From assembly GCA_932294295.1 (NCBI GenBank), contig OW028578.1, positions 35,375,185 to 35,439,184 on the forward strand: a stretch of DNA of 64,000 bases, written 5' to 3'. The DNA is from Alitta virens. Lineage: Eukaryota > Annelida > Polychaeta > Phyllodocida > Nereididae. The position numbers and the translations under genes were made by a program. Of this stretch, positions 44,830 through 54,265 are shown piece by piece; position 1 is the first letter of the stretch, and each line of letters opens with the position of its first letter. The notes beneath the pieces were generated by a model, which saw nothing but the letters and a program-made list of their open reading frames with translations, ran no database searches and was not told the origin of the DNA.

Positions 44830-47800
44830 ATGGACAGTATCATTCAGTGGAACTGTCGAGGTTTCAGAGCCAACTTCGATGAAATAGGTTGCATGGTCCA
44901 AGACTTAAACCCTAGTGTTTTCTGTCTACAGGAAACATTTCTGAAACCTCCAAATAGTTTTAAACTGAGAAACTATCATATGTATAATACATATGGCAAT
45001 ATTGCCCACGATAGAGCCACTGGTGGCTCATCAATTTTAGTTAAAAATGGCATCATTCATACCCATATTGCTCTTAACACTAACCTTCAGGCTACAGCAG
45101 TTCGTCTGAACCTGAATAAAACATTCACCATATGTTCCATATATATTCCTCCACCCTTTCACCTTACAGCCAGTGATTTGCATAACCTTTACAATCAACT
45201 GCCTGAACCGCGTCTTATCCTAGGAGATTTTAACAGCCATAACCAATTGTGGGGAAGCACTTCCCACAACAACAAAGGAAAAACCATTGAAGATTTTCTC
45301 AATGACCACACCCTTTGCTTGTTCAATGATGGTTCACCTACATATCTTCACCCAGGTCATGGAACATTTTCAGCGATAGACCTTAGTATATGTGATCCAG
45401 CGTTATTTCTGGAATTTGAATGGAGAGTATTAGAGGACACTCACAGCAGTGATCACTTTCCTATTGTCCTACAAAACGTAGAAGGTACAAGAGAAGTGGG
45501 TCAACTCCGATGGAAGTTGCATAAAGCGGATTGGACCTCCTTCGAAAAGCACTGCTTAGAAACAATTACTATGTCTCATTATAGGAATTGTAATAATCTC
45601 GTTGAAGATTTTACTGATGATATTACTGATATAGCCAATAAAACAATACCGATGACAAAAAATAATTCTAAACGAAGTGCAAGACCTTGGTTTGATGACG
45701 AAGTAAGAGAAGCTATTAAAAACCGTAAGAAAGCCCTCAGAATTTTTAAATCACAGCCGACCATCAACAATCTGAATAATTTTAAGTGCCTGAAAGCCAA
45801 AGCGCGTAGAATTGTCAGGCAAAAAAAACGTAGTTGCTGGAGAGACTATGTCTCCAGACTCACTGAAAGAACTCCTAGCAATAAAGTCTGGAAAATGATT
45901 AAGAAGATTGAAGGAAAGAACCTAGCTTCGCATGTAAGCATTCTAGAAGTGAATGGAGAACATCTCTCCTCACCAGAACAAATATCAAACGGGTTAGGAG
46001 AACAGTTTGCATACAACTCCTCATCGGAGAACTATACGAGAGAATTTCAATGTTATAAGGCTCAAGCTGAGAGATTAACCCTAAATATACAGTCTGATAA
46101 CAGCGAAGATTATAACTCCTACATCACCTTAGAAGAACTTCAGAAGGTCATCTTAACAGCGACTGACTCTGCAACAGGCCCTGATAATATACATTATCAA
46201 ATCTTAAAACACCTACCTCAATCCTCTTTAAAAACATTACTGTATATCTTTAATCAAATTTGGGAGAAGGGATGTCTTCCATCCCTGTGGAAACAAGCCA
46301 CGGTCATCCCAATTCCCAAGCCGGGGAAGGATCATAGTGATCCTATGAATTATCGACCAATAGCCTTAACCAGTTGTCTATGTAAGACAATGGAGCGAAT
46401 TGTTACTGATAGACTGGTTTGGTTCCTGGAGTCGAACCAGCTTATTACAGAGTTCCAATCTGGATTTCGCCGTCACAGGAGCACATTAGATCATTTAGTC
46501 AGACTGGAAACTTATGTTAGAGATGCTTTCATTAACAGAGAACACGTAGTAGCCATATTCTTTGACCTAGAAAAAGCTTATGACACTACATGGAAATATG
46601 GAATAATGAAAGATCTCCACGACTTAGGGCTTCGAGGTCGCCTTCCAGTTTTCATCGGATCCTTCCTACAGGATCGCTTCTTTAAGGTCCGAGTGGGATC
46701 AACGATGTCAAGCCCCTACTCTCAGGAGAATGGAGTCCCTCAGGGTAGTATTCTCTCGCCCACTCTCTTTAACGTCAAAATCAACAGTATAGTAAATTCC
46801 ATCTCAGAAAATCTCATGTCGTCCCTATATGTTGACGATTTCCTCATTGCATATCGTTCCAGATATATGCCAACCATAGAACGACAACTGCAATTAAATT
46901 TGAATAGGATTCACAAATGGTCACTCGAAAATGGCTTCAAGTTCTCTAAACAGAAGACAGTTTGTCTGCCTTTCTATTACTTACGATCAAACCATCCAGA
47001 TCCATCACTAACAATTGACAACTGTCAAATAAAAGTGGTGAATGAAACAAAATTTTTGGGTGTACTCTTTGACTCCAAATTGTCTTTCATTCCGCATATC
47101 AAAGCACTGAAAGCAAAGTGCCTGAAATCAATGAACCTCCTTAAAGTAGTGAGCAAATATAATTGGGGTGGGGACACAACGGTCCTCCTTCGTCTCTATC
47201 GAGCAATTACTCGTTCTCGACTTGATTATGGTTCTGTGGTATATGGCTCCGCCAGACCATCTTATCTAAAATGTCTGAATTCTGTACATCATCAAGGGTT
47301 GCGACTAAGCTTAAGAGCTTTTCGTACATCTCCTGTAGAGAGCTTATATGTACTGGCAGGGGAACCTCCACTTTCCCTTCGTCGTATCAAGTTATCCATG
47401 CAATACATACTAAAGGTAGCTTCAACTCCAACAAATCCAACATATGATGTAATATTTCATCCAAAATACAGGCATCATTATGAATCTCGTTCAAACGCCA
47501 TTCGACCACTGGGATTACGCATGAAATTCTATCTTGAGGCTGCAAAAATTGATACTACAATCATTGCCGAGACGGAAGTACCACCCATTCCGCCATGGAT
47601 TCTCCCAGTCCCGAAAGTTATACTGGATTTGGCAGAGCTTAAGAAAAGCGAAACCAATCCGGTAGACTATCAAAACCTATTTTATAGTATAAGGTTTAAA
47701 TACGAATCGTACAAATTTCTATACACAGATGGCTCAAAAATGGAAAGACGAGTAGGCTGTGCTGTCACTTCTTATAAAACCGTTATAGCTGAATGTCGTC

Positions 47801-48513
47801 TTCCAGACCACTGCTCAATATACACTGCAGAATTAACAGCTATTTACCTTGCCTTAAAGAACATCGAGGACTCAGAATCAGATCGTTATGTTATCTGTTC
47901 TGATTCCAAATCTGCTCTTCAAGCAATCCAAAATAAACAACTTGATAACCCTGGGATCTTAGATGTTCTGATTAAGTATTTCTATCTTCACGAATACAAA
48001 GACATAGTATTCTGCTGGATTCCTGGACACGCTGGCATTGAAGGGAATGAAAAAGCAGACCTGGCAGCAAAAAGGGCTCTTACAAAACAGATAACTGATT
48101 TTACCATTCCATACACTGATTTTAAAATGACTATAAAATCTTTTATCATGTCTTGCTGGCAAAGACAATGGAATGAATGTAATAACAACAAGTTGCATTC
48201 AATCTTACCTTGCATTCAAAATAAAATACCGAGTAGGTTCAATACTCGCAAAGATCAAGGAATATATCACAGATGCCTCATAGGACATTCAAGACTTACA
48301 CATTTACACCTTTTAGTCAATGAACCGGCACCGGTATGCCAGAGTTGTCGGCGCTCCCTAACAATCAAACATATTTTATTAGATTGCATCCACTTACAAC
48401 GCATTAGAAGACCTCTGTTTCAAGCTACTACCTTACAACACCTCTTTACTAGATATCCAACCCAGACAATTATTGATTTTTTATATGCTTCTGGTTTCTA
48501 CTACCAAATATAG
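44830..48513 (+). CDS. LINE ORF2, endonuclease-reverse transcriptase-RNase H (copy B)
   Basis: 1227 residues, uninterrupted. Order: APE-type endonuclease (WNCRG near 8, QETFL, GDFNSHNQLWG from about 131, SDHFPIV near 207); reverse transcriptase (NYRPIALTSCLCKTMERI, FFDLEKAYDTTW, GVPQGSILSPTLF, and the catalytic YVDD at about 667-670); RNase H (YTDGSK from about 965, ELTAIYLAL, SDSKSALQAI, WIPGHAGIEGNEKAD from about 1063); C-terminal CQSC...H...C knuckle. Nicks target DNA and copies the LINE RNA by target-primed reverse transcription. Retention of RNase H is typical of the I group. Confidence 0.95.
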   Translation: MDSIIQWNCRGFRANFDEIGCMVQDLNPSVFCLQETFLKPPNSFKLRNYHMYNTYGNIAHDRATGGSSILVKNGIIHTHIALNTNLQATAVRLNLNKTFTICSIYIPPPFHLTASDLHNLYNQLPEPRLILGDFNSHNQLWGSTSHNNKGKTIEDFLNDHTLCLFNDGSPTYLHPGHGTFSAIDLSICDPALFLEFEWRVLEDTHSSDHFPIVLQNVEGTREVGQLRWKLHKADWTSFEKHCLETITMSHYRNCNNLVEDFTDDITDIANKTIPMTKNNSKRSARPWFDDEVREAIKNRKKALRIFKSQPTINNLNNFKCLKAKARRIVRQKKRSCWRDYVSRLTERTPSNKVWKMIKKIEGKNLASHVSILEVNGEHLSSPEQISNGLGEQFAYNSSSENYTREFQCYKAQAERLTLNIQSDNSEDYNSYITLEELQKVILTATDSATGPDNIHYQILKHLPQSSLKTLLYIFNQIWEKGCLPSLWKQATVIPIPKPGKDHSDPMNYRPIALTSCLCKTMERIVTDRLVWFLESNQLITEFQSGFRRHRSTLDHLVRLETYVRDAFINREHVVAIFFDLEKAYDTTWKYGIMKDLHDLGLRGRLPVFIGSFLQDRFFKVRVGSTMSSPYSQENGVPQGSILSPTLFNVKINSIVNSISENLMSSLYVDDFLIAYRSRYMPTIERQLQLNLNRIHKWSLENGFKFSKQKTVCLPFYYLRSNHPDPSLTIDNCQIKVVNETKFLGVLFDSKLSFIPHIKALKAKCLKSMNLLKVVSKYNWGGDTTVLLRLYRAITRSRLDYGSVVYGSARPSYLKCLNSVHHQGLRLSLRAFRTSPVESLYVLAGEPPLSLRRIKLSMQYILKVASTPTNPTYDVIFHPKYRHHYESRSNAIRPLGLRMKFYLEAAKIDTTIIAETEVPPIPPWILPVPKVILDLAELKKSETNPVDYQNLFYSIRFKYESYKFLYTDGSKMERRVGCAVTSYKTVIAECRLPDHCSIYTAELTAIYLALKNIEDSESDRYVICSDSKSALQAIQNKQLDNPGILDVLIKYFYLHEYKDIVFCWIPGHAGIEGNEKADLAAKRALTKQITDFTIPYTDFKMTIKSFIMSCWQRQWNECNNNKLHSILPCIQNKIPSRFNTRKDQGIYHRCLIGHSRLTHLHLLVNEPAPVCQSCRRSLTIKHILLDCIHLQRIRRPLFQATTLQHLFTRYPTQTIIDFLYASGFYYQI

Positions 48514-49032
48514 ATAATCAATCTTAACCTAGAGAGCCTCTACATAGCCCACTCAGGTGCTGATGAGGCGTTAAACAATAACTCACACACACACACACAC
48601 ATTTTCGATCTGAAAAAACGTGTGGAATTAGTATGAACTATGCTACAATTCAATATTGATTAAACGAAAATCTGACTAATATTAAGGGAGCAGTAGCTTT
48701 TTAAAGAAGCGCTCAGCTTTCTGCATTAATACAGTCTGGGCGCGGACGCTTCAGGGAGCACATGTATAAGTACATTAAAGATAGCGAATAAAATCACAGA
48801 TAAAATCGCAAATACTAATTACAATATCAATATTAGATTTAAATTTTACAAAAATATACACAAATTTATACTGATCATAATATCACAATAAGATTCAAAT
48901 TAACACAAAAAGATAAGAATGTTATACAAATATAATCATTGCCTGGTAATTACAATAAAATATATTGCTTTTAATTAATGAAAGCAATTACATATTTTTG
49001 TAATTGTGAATGACAATCAAGACAATGTCATA

Positions 49033-49313
49033 TTACTGTGTCATCTTTGAACAACCATGAAATGACAGGTCAAAGAACCCCAATTTAGGCAATTAGGCAA
49101 TTGACACATGTATTGAGCATTTGCTGTATTCTCTACACCCATTCTTTGTATCATTCGAAATGCTAATAGCAATTACTGTGTCATCTTTGAACAAACCATG
49201 AAATGACAGGTCAAAGAACCCCAATTTAGGCAATTAGGCAATTGACACATGTATTGAGCATTTGCTGTATTCTCTACACCCATTCTTTGTATCATTCAAA
49301 ATGCTAATAGCAA
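49033..49313 (+). repeat. Tandem duplication of 140 bp in the family-1 element
   Basis: 49033-49172 and 49173-49313 are near-identical (ttactgtgtcatctttgaac ... gctaatagcaa). The same sequence, inverted and single-copy, occurs at about 55440-55580 in the family-2 element. Confidence 0.9.
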
Positions 49314-50472
49314 TTAACATAACAGTCATGGCAGTTGGCAGAATGAGTAGAAATGAATTGCAATAAAGCTCATCCAAACAATGTATATAAAATGGTCAAA
49401 AATATTGACCACACCATTCAATTCAGGGCCATACACAGAGCACCTTGCCGCCGCCAGACTACCTGCCTTTTCAGACGAATATCTCGCTTAATATTTGGTC
49501 TATTTTCAATCCGAAAATCTGTGTGGAATAAGTATGAACTCGACTACAATTCAATATTATTTGACGAAAATCGGACTAATATTAATGGAGCAGCAGCCGC
49601 CGCCAGACAACCGCCTTCTCAGACGAATATCTCGCTTAATATTTGGTCTATTTTCAATCTGAAAATCTGTGTGGAATAAGTATGAACTCGACTATAATTC
49701 AATATTTATTTGACGAAAATCCGACTTATATTAGGGGAGCAGCAGCTTTTTAAAGTAGCGCTCAGCCTTACCTGCATTGATACACTCCGGGCGCGGACGT
49801 CTGCGAGAGCACCCCTGTTTGCCTCCGCCAACCTAGCTGCCTTCTCAGACGAATATCTCGCTTAATATTTTTAATCCAAAAACACCTATAGAGTCACTAT
49901 GAATTATACTACAAAACAATTCTTATTTGACGAAAATCGGACTAATATTAGAGGAGCAGCGGTATTTTAAACTATATACGACCCCCTACGCTGATGATGC
50001 ATGTACTAAAGTTAGAACTCGGCCAGTTACTCGGCGAGTTACTCCTACAACTCGTCGAGTTACTCCTACAACTCGTCGAGTTATTCCTCGCACTCCTGAA
50101 CATCCAGCCGAGTGTAATACGAGTGAAATTAGCGCCGAGTAACTCGGCGAGTTAGAGGAGTTATTCGGCGAGTTAGAGGATTTACTCGCCAAGTGACTCC
50201 TGGTACTCGGCGAGTCATGACCAAGATTTTTGAAACTCCGGGAAAATTCGCCGAGTGTGCCGTGCAGCGCGGCATACTCGGCATACTCGGCTACAAATCT
50301 CACGAGTTCGCTACGAGTCACAGGAGTTTCTCGCCGAACATCTCTCGAGTGCGAGGAGTAATCGCAGAGTTTAGTACGAATTGGGCCCGAGAGGCGTGTT
50401 ACGTAATACTACGAGTTGACTACGAGAAACTCGGCTATGTGGGAACGGGGCTTTAAGCCCCTTTAAGCTTAA

Positions 50473-51627
50473 AGCCCCGTTCCCACATAGCCGAGTTTCT
50501 CGTAGTCAACTCGTAGTATTACGTAACACGCATCTCGAGCCCAACTCTTACTAAACTCGGCGATTACTCCTCGCACTCGAGAGATGCTCGGCGAGTAACT
50601 CCTGAGTCTCGTAGCGAACTCGTGAGATTTGGAGCCGAGTTTGCCGAGTCTCCTGAGTATGCCGTGCTGCACGGCACACTCGGCGAATTATCCAGGAGTC
50701 CAAAAACTCGGCCATGACTCGCCGAGTTACTCCTCGAACTCGCCGAGTTACTCCTCGAACTCGCCGAGTTACTCCTCGAACTCGCCGAGTTACTCCTCGA
50801 ACTCGCCGAGTTACTCGGTGCTATTTTCGCTCGTATTACACTCGGGGGGGGGATGTTCAGGAGTGCGAGGAGTAACTCGGCGAGTTGTAGGAGTAACTCA
50901 CCGAGTTGTAGGAGTAACTCGCCGAGTAACTCGTTCTACCTTTAGTACATGCATCATCAGCGTAGGGGGTCGTATATAATATAAAAGGCCGCTGCTCCTC
51001 TAATATCAGTCCGATTTTCGTCAAATAAAGATTGTTTTGTAGTATAATTCATAGTGATTCCATACGTATTTTCGGATTTAAAAAAACCCGAATATTAAGC
51101 GAGATATTTGTCTGAGAAGGCAGTTGTCTTGCGGTGGCTGCTGCTCCATTTATATTAATCCGATTTTCGTCAAATCAGGACTGAATTGTAGTATAAATCA
51201 TACTGATTCCATACGCGTTTTCGGATTGAAAATAGACCAAATATTAAGCGAGATATTCATCTGAGAATGCAGGTAGGCTGGCGTCGGCCTATCATTCGAT
51301 GGGTGACTCGTCGCTGTCGTAGACACCTTGCTTCACCCGGCGAGTTACTCCTGGTACTCGGCGAGTTACTCCTGGTACTCGGCGAGTTACTCCTGGTACT
51401 CGGCGAGTTACTCCTGGTACTCGGCGAGTCACTCCTGGTACTCGGCGAGTCGCTCGCTGAACCCGCCGAGTAACTCGGCGAGTAATTCGGCGAGTAACTC
51501 GGCGAGTCACTCCTGGTCATTTTTTCCGCAAAAATTCGTCGCCAACTCCTCGAATTTTGGGTGTTACGTAATTTTTGTTATTACTACGAGTTGACTACGA
51601 GTAACTCGGCTATGTGGGAACGGGGCT
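50473..51627. mobile_element. TIR element, family 1, second copy
   Basis: Same termini as 42849-50452 and about 1.16 kb long. It lies only about 20 bp from that element, end to end. Its right arm is the inverted match of the left arm of the first element. Interior: two 145-bp units (inverted) and long arrays of actcggcgagttactcctgg words, e.g. 51340-51510. Flanks are TAA on the left and TTA on the right, so the target duplication is imperfect. Confidence 0.78.
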
Positions 51628-51630
51628 TTA

Positions 51631-52359
51631 GACGGAATGATTGGATTTACACCAACTATGGTTTGTATACTCTTCAGGTAAATGACATCTTGTTCCAACA
51701 CCTTCAATGACCCCATAGGTTACTTATCCCAAATAAGCTGAGGTGCTATAACTCCTGCTATAGTGTAAACATTAAATTTAATGTTAAAGGTGTAATTATT
51801 TGAATTAAAAATTTGCAATTACCACCTAATTAGACTACACACTAATTAGATTTTTGGAGAATTTTCTCATAAGAATTGCAGAATACATGCCATGTTTGGT
51901 ATCATTTTGCATGACATTGTATTTTTTATGAAAAATGTGTCATATCTACCTGTTCCACTAAGTTTGATACTGGAACTAAAGCTTAATTGGATCCACATGG
52001 TGCCCAGCTGTGCAACCTGCTATACTTGGCTGATCACAAGGCCTTGCCTCAGGTGCAGGTGGGGGGGGGGGGGGGGGCGGGACACTCAAATATTTTCAAT
52101 AAATGTGAGGTAATAATAATCCATCCAACTAGGCATTTTAAAAATTAATATGTGATAAAGTACAAACTTTAGACAATAAGTATGCATTCTTAGTCGAACT
52201 AAAATAAATGTTCACTTTTTTTTAAAAGTCATCACAAAATAGATCACAAACAAACCCAACTTTCTAGGCAATAAAAACCCTCTCCGTACCCTTTTTATCC
52301 AAAGTTGTTTTTTTTTAACTATCTTTTTATAATGCCTCAAATAACACAATTCCGTTCTT

Positions 52360-52418
<59 letters not shown>

Positions 52419-53042
52419 AATTTTTATTTAATAATATATATAAATATGTAAATGGTAAGTAGTTGTCAAGTGAGGAATTGCAATTAGCATCCAAAGGCTA
52501 AGAAAGCGCATAGGTACCAAATACAGCATGCCAGCCCCCCCCCCCCCCCCCCCACCATTTCCTCCTTTTCATGTTGAAACAGAGGGCCTTACATCAGAGA
52601 GTTGATTGGTGGAATGACGGCTTAATATTTGTACACTTTGAACAGCCAATCACACGTCGTTTAACTGTAATTGCGTTGCACATGCGTGATTAAGCCCAAT
52701 GGCCCTCAAAACAAACATGGCAGTCGTCAATAAGATGTAAATAATGCCCTGAACGATAATATTGGTTGATATATCAATCATTACGATATGGGGAGCCATG
52801 ACAAAAGGTTTGAAAAATTCAGTGGAAAATTTGAAAAATTTAAGGATCAATCATTTTATTTGTGGGAAAGGGACAGTGTAAGTGCTAGCCTCAATATACA
52901 TGCAATTACAAATTATTACCATATGACGAACTGTGACTCCGATGTGCCATTTTTCCACAAGATCGATTTTCCTTTTTGATAAATTTTTGTAGATATATAT
53001 GGTCGTGTAGATAATTATCTTTAACTTAAACTACTGTATGCC
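51631..53042. other. Spacer with simple repeats
   Basis: Contains a G run (52063-52077), an (AT)n tract (about 52362-52414), a C run (52537-52552), and otherwise AT-rich sequence beyond the 3' end of the CARD-like gene. No gene supported. Confidence 0.5.
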
Positions 53043-53337
53043 CTATACCCAGTAGTCATATGTATATTCAGTAGTTACTCTCAAGGTATTGTCCCATGTT
53101 TTCAATAACTGAAAATTATTTGAGTTAACGAAAGTGTATACCCTACCATCTGGCATGATTTTGCACTCCATTGTGTCTATCATATCCTCATCTAGGGCTC
53201 CTCCTCTTTCCATGTGATTTCTTAAGGCACCAATAAATTTTTCACTCCAATTTATTTTCTTCCGCCAAACTTGATTTAGAATCTCCAGAATTGCCATTTC
53301 ATTTCCCTCGTGCTTTAAGGTAATTTTCACCAAATCA
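53043..53337 (-). CDS. CARD-like gene, terminal exon
   Basis: Acceptor tttatattcag at 53338, phase matching the previous exon; 98 codons including the TAG stop at 53043-53045. Contains AILEILNQVWRKKINWSEKF followed by IGALRN, which fits the last helices of a RIG-I/MDA5-type CARD (AxxLLxxL ... GWxxxFxxALR pattern). It ends soon after the domain, so the protein carries no helicase: a CARD-only product, possibly adaptor- or decoy-like. Domain assignment is by helix pattern only. Confidence 0.55.
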
Positions 53338-53442
53338 CTGAATATAAAAATTTAAATTTAAATGTGATAGCTCTTCTAATTTGATAATACAGGTATATTT
53401 GATTTTTTTGCACCAAATTGGATGATAATTGTTGAAACTTAC

Positions 53443-53779
53443 TGCTCTGGTGTCCCAACATCTATCAGGCCAACAGAGATCAGTTCGATGATAAATTCAT
53501 TCACATTGATCATTGATAACTGTGGCAGGTATACTTCAAACAACCGCAGGTGATCTTTCCAACCAGTGATTTCTTCAGGCTGCCTGAGGAATCTGTTTAA
53601 AACTTCATAACCTCTTTCAGACAAAATGTTTACTAAAGCAGTGAAGATGGGTGTGCCCTGATTTTGTCCTGTGTCTTTGTAATATGTCCGTGCCATCATT
53701 TGTAAACTGAGAACCAACAGCCTGATGGCATCGGCTGTGCCATTTTGTTTTTGTGCTTTGATTATTGCCTTGATTTCAT
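53443..53779 (-). CDS. CARD-like gene, middle exon
   Basis: Acceptor ttattccaag, donor CA|gtaagt; 337 nt, phase 1 in and phase 2 out, fitting the exons on either side. Starts EIKAIIKAQKQNGTADAIRL and LVLSLQ, resembling CARD helices 3-4 with the nGxxxAxxLLxxL pattern. A region with GWKDHLRLFEVYLPQLSMI and a further helical start follow. With its neighbours it implies two CARD-like modules in tandem, as in the N-terminus of RIG-I-like receptors (inference). Sequence is intact, unlike the duplicate at 59203-59552. Confidence 0.55.
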
Positions 53780-53963
53780 CTTGGAATAAATGATTTAACA
53801 GAATAACAAACATCATGTTAATGAAACAGACAGAAGAGAAATGGGTGGCATTACATATTAATATACGGACAAACAACCTTAAAAACACTAAGTTATAAGA
53901 TATTGAAAAAGCATAAATTTGCATGAACAAAACAAAAACATGGATTTGGCAGATTTATAAAAT

Positions 53964-54079
53964 CTTGGCCTTAGTAAATGTGGTGCCAGGTGGACAGCAA
54001 TGTTTGATGGCACAACAAATTTCTGCAAGGTGGGTAGTACAAGTTCCAGGTACTCCTCATCCATGCAAATCTCACTCAT
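53964..54079 (-). pseudogene. CARD-like gene, proximal first exon, donor lost
   Basis: ATG at 54079 opens MSEICMDEEYLELVLPTLQK, continuing to IAVHLAPHL, like the exon at 60453-60573. Compared with that copy it has a 4-bp insertion (ctaa in cattta-ctaa-ggccaag) and its splice donor is ccaag|attt instead of ccaag|gtaatt. It probably cannot be spliced to the middle exon. Confidence 0.6.
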
Positions 54080-54265
54080 GTGCTCAATTTTCCAGAGAAT
54101 AAGATACACTTTAGATGCAGTTTCCAATTTTATTACATACAAAATAAACCCTGTAATATTCAAGAAATAAACCCAGTCTTTATAATAGTATATAATTGTA
54201 TTGCTTTATGAACACCCAAATATGACTAAATGTATACATGAAAATTCACATTAAACTTGTCCTTA

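Larger units (their letters stand above)
43185..48600 (+). mobile_element. I-like LINE copy B, full length and intact
   Basis: A 5416-bp non-LTR retrotransposon with both ORFs open, ending in gaggcgttaaacaataactc(ac)n. A perfect 14-bp target duplication attttcgatctgaa lies at 43171-43184 and 48601-48614. ORF1 with zinc knuckles plus ORF2 with APE endonuclease, RT and RNase H places it in the I superfamily (I/Nimb-like). It is inserted in the internal 145-bp unit of the family-1 TIR element. Because it has no visible defect it may be, or recently have been, active. Confidence 0.93.
42849..50452. mobile_element. TIR element, family 1 (CTCGGCGAG arrays), carrying LINE copy B
   Basis: Termini AGCCCCGTTCCCACATAGCC and complement, flanked by TTA at 42846-42848 and 50453-50455. 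The subterminal regions are arrays of actcggcgagttactcc-like words. The interior contains tandem copies of a ~145-bp unit (aatatctcgcttaatatttg ... gacgaaaatcggactaatat) and a central AT-rich part. About 2.2 kb without the inserted LINE at 43185-48600. No transposase ORF: non-autonomous, PIF/Harbinger-type by its TTA duplication (inference). Confidence 0.8.

Noticed and set aside
50700..50820. Regular short repeats that could suggest a CRISPR array (also 51340-51510)
   Set aside because: No unique spacers of constant length, eukaryotic context and no cas genes; the repeats are degenerate and contiguous within a transposon.
51257..51594. Several overlapping ORFs with repeated peptides on both strands (also 49927-50979, 57101-57406 and 54311-54829)
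   Set aside because: They are translations of short GC-rich tandem words in TIR elements; the repeat length keeps frames open on both strands.
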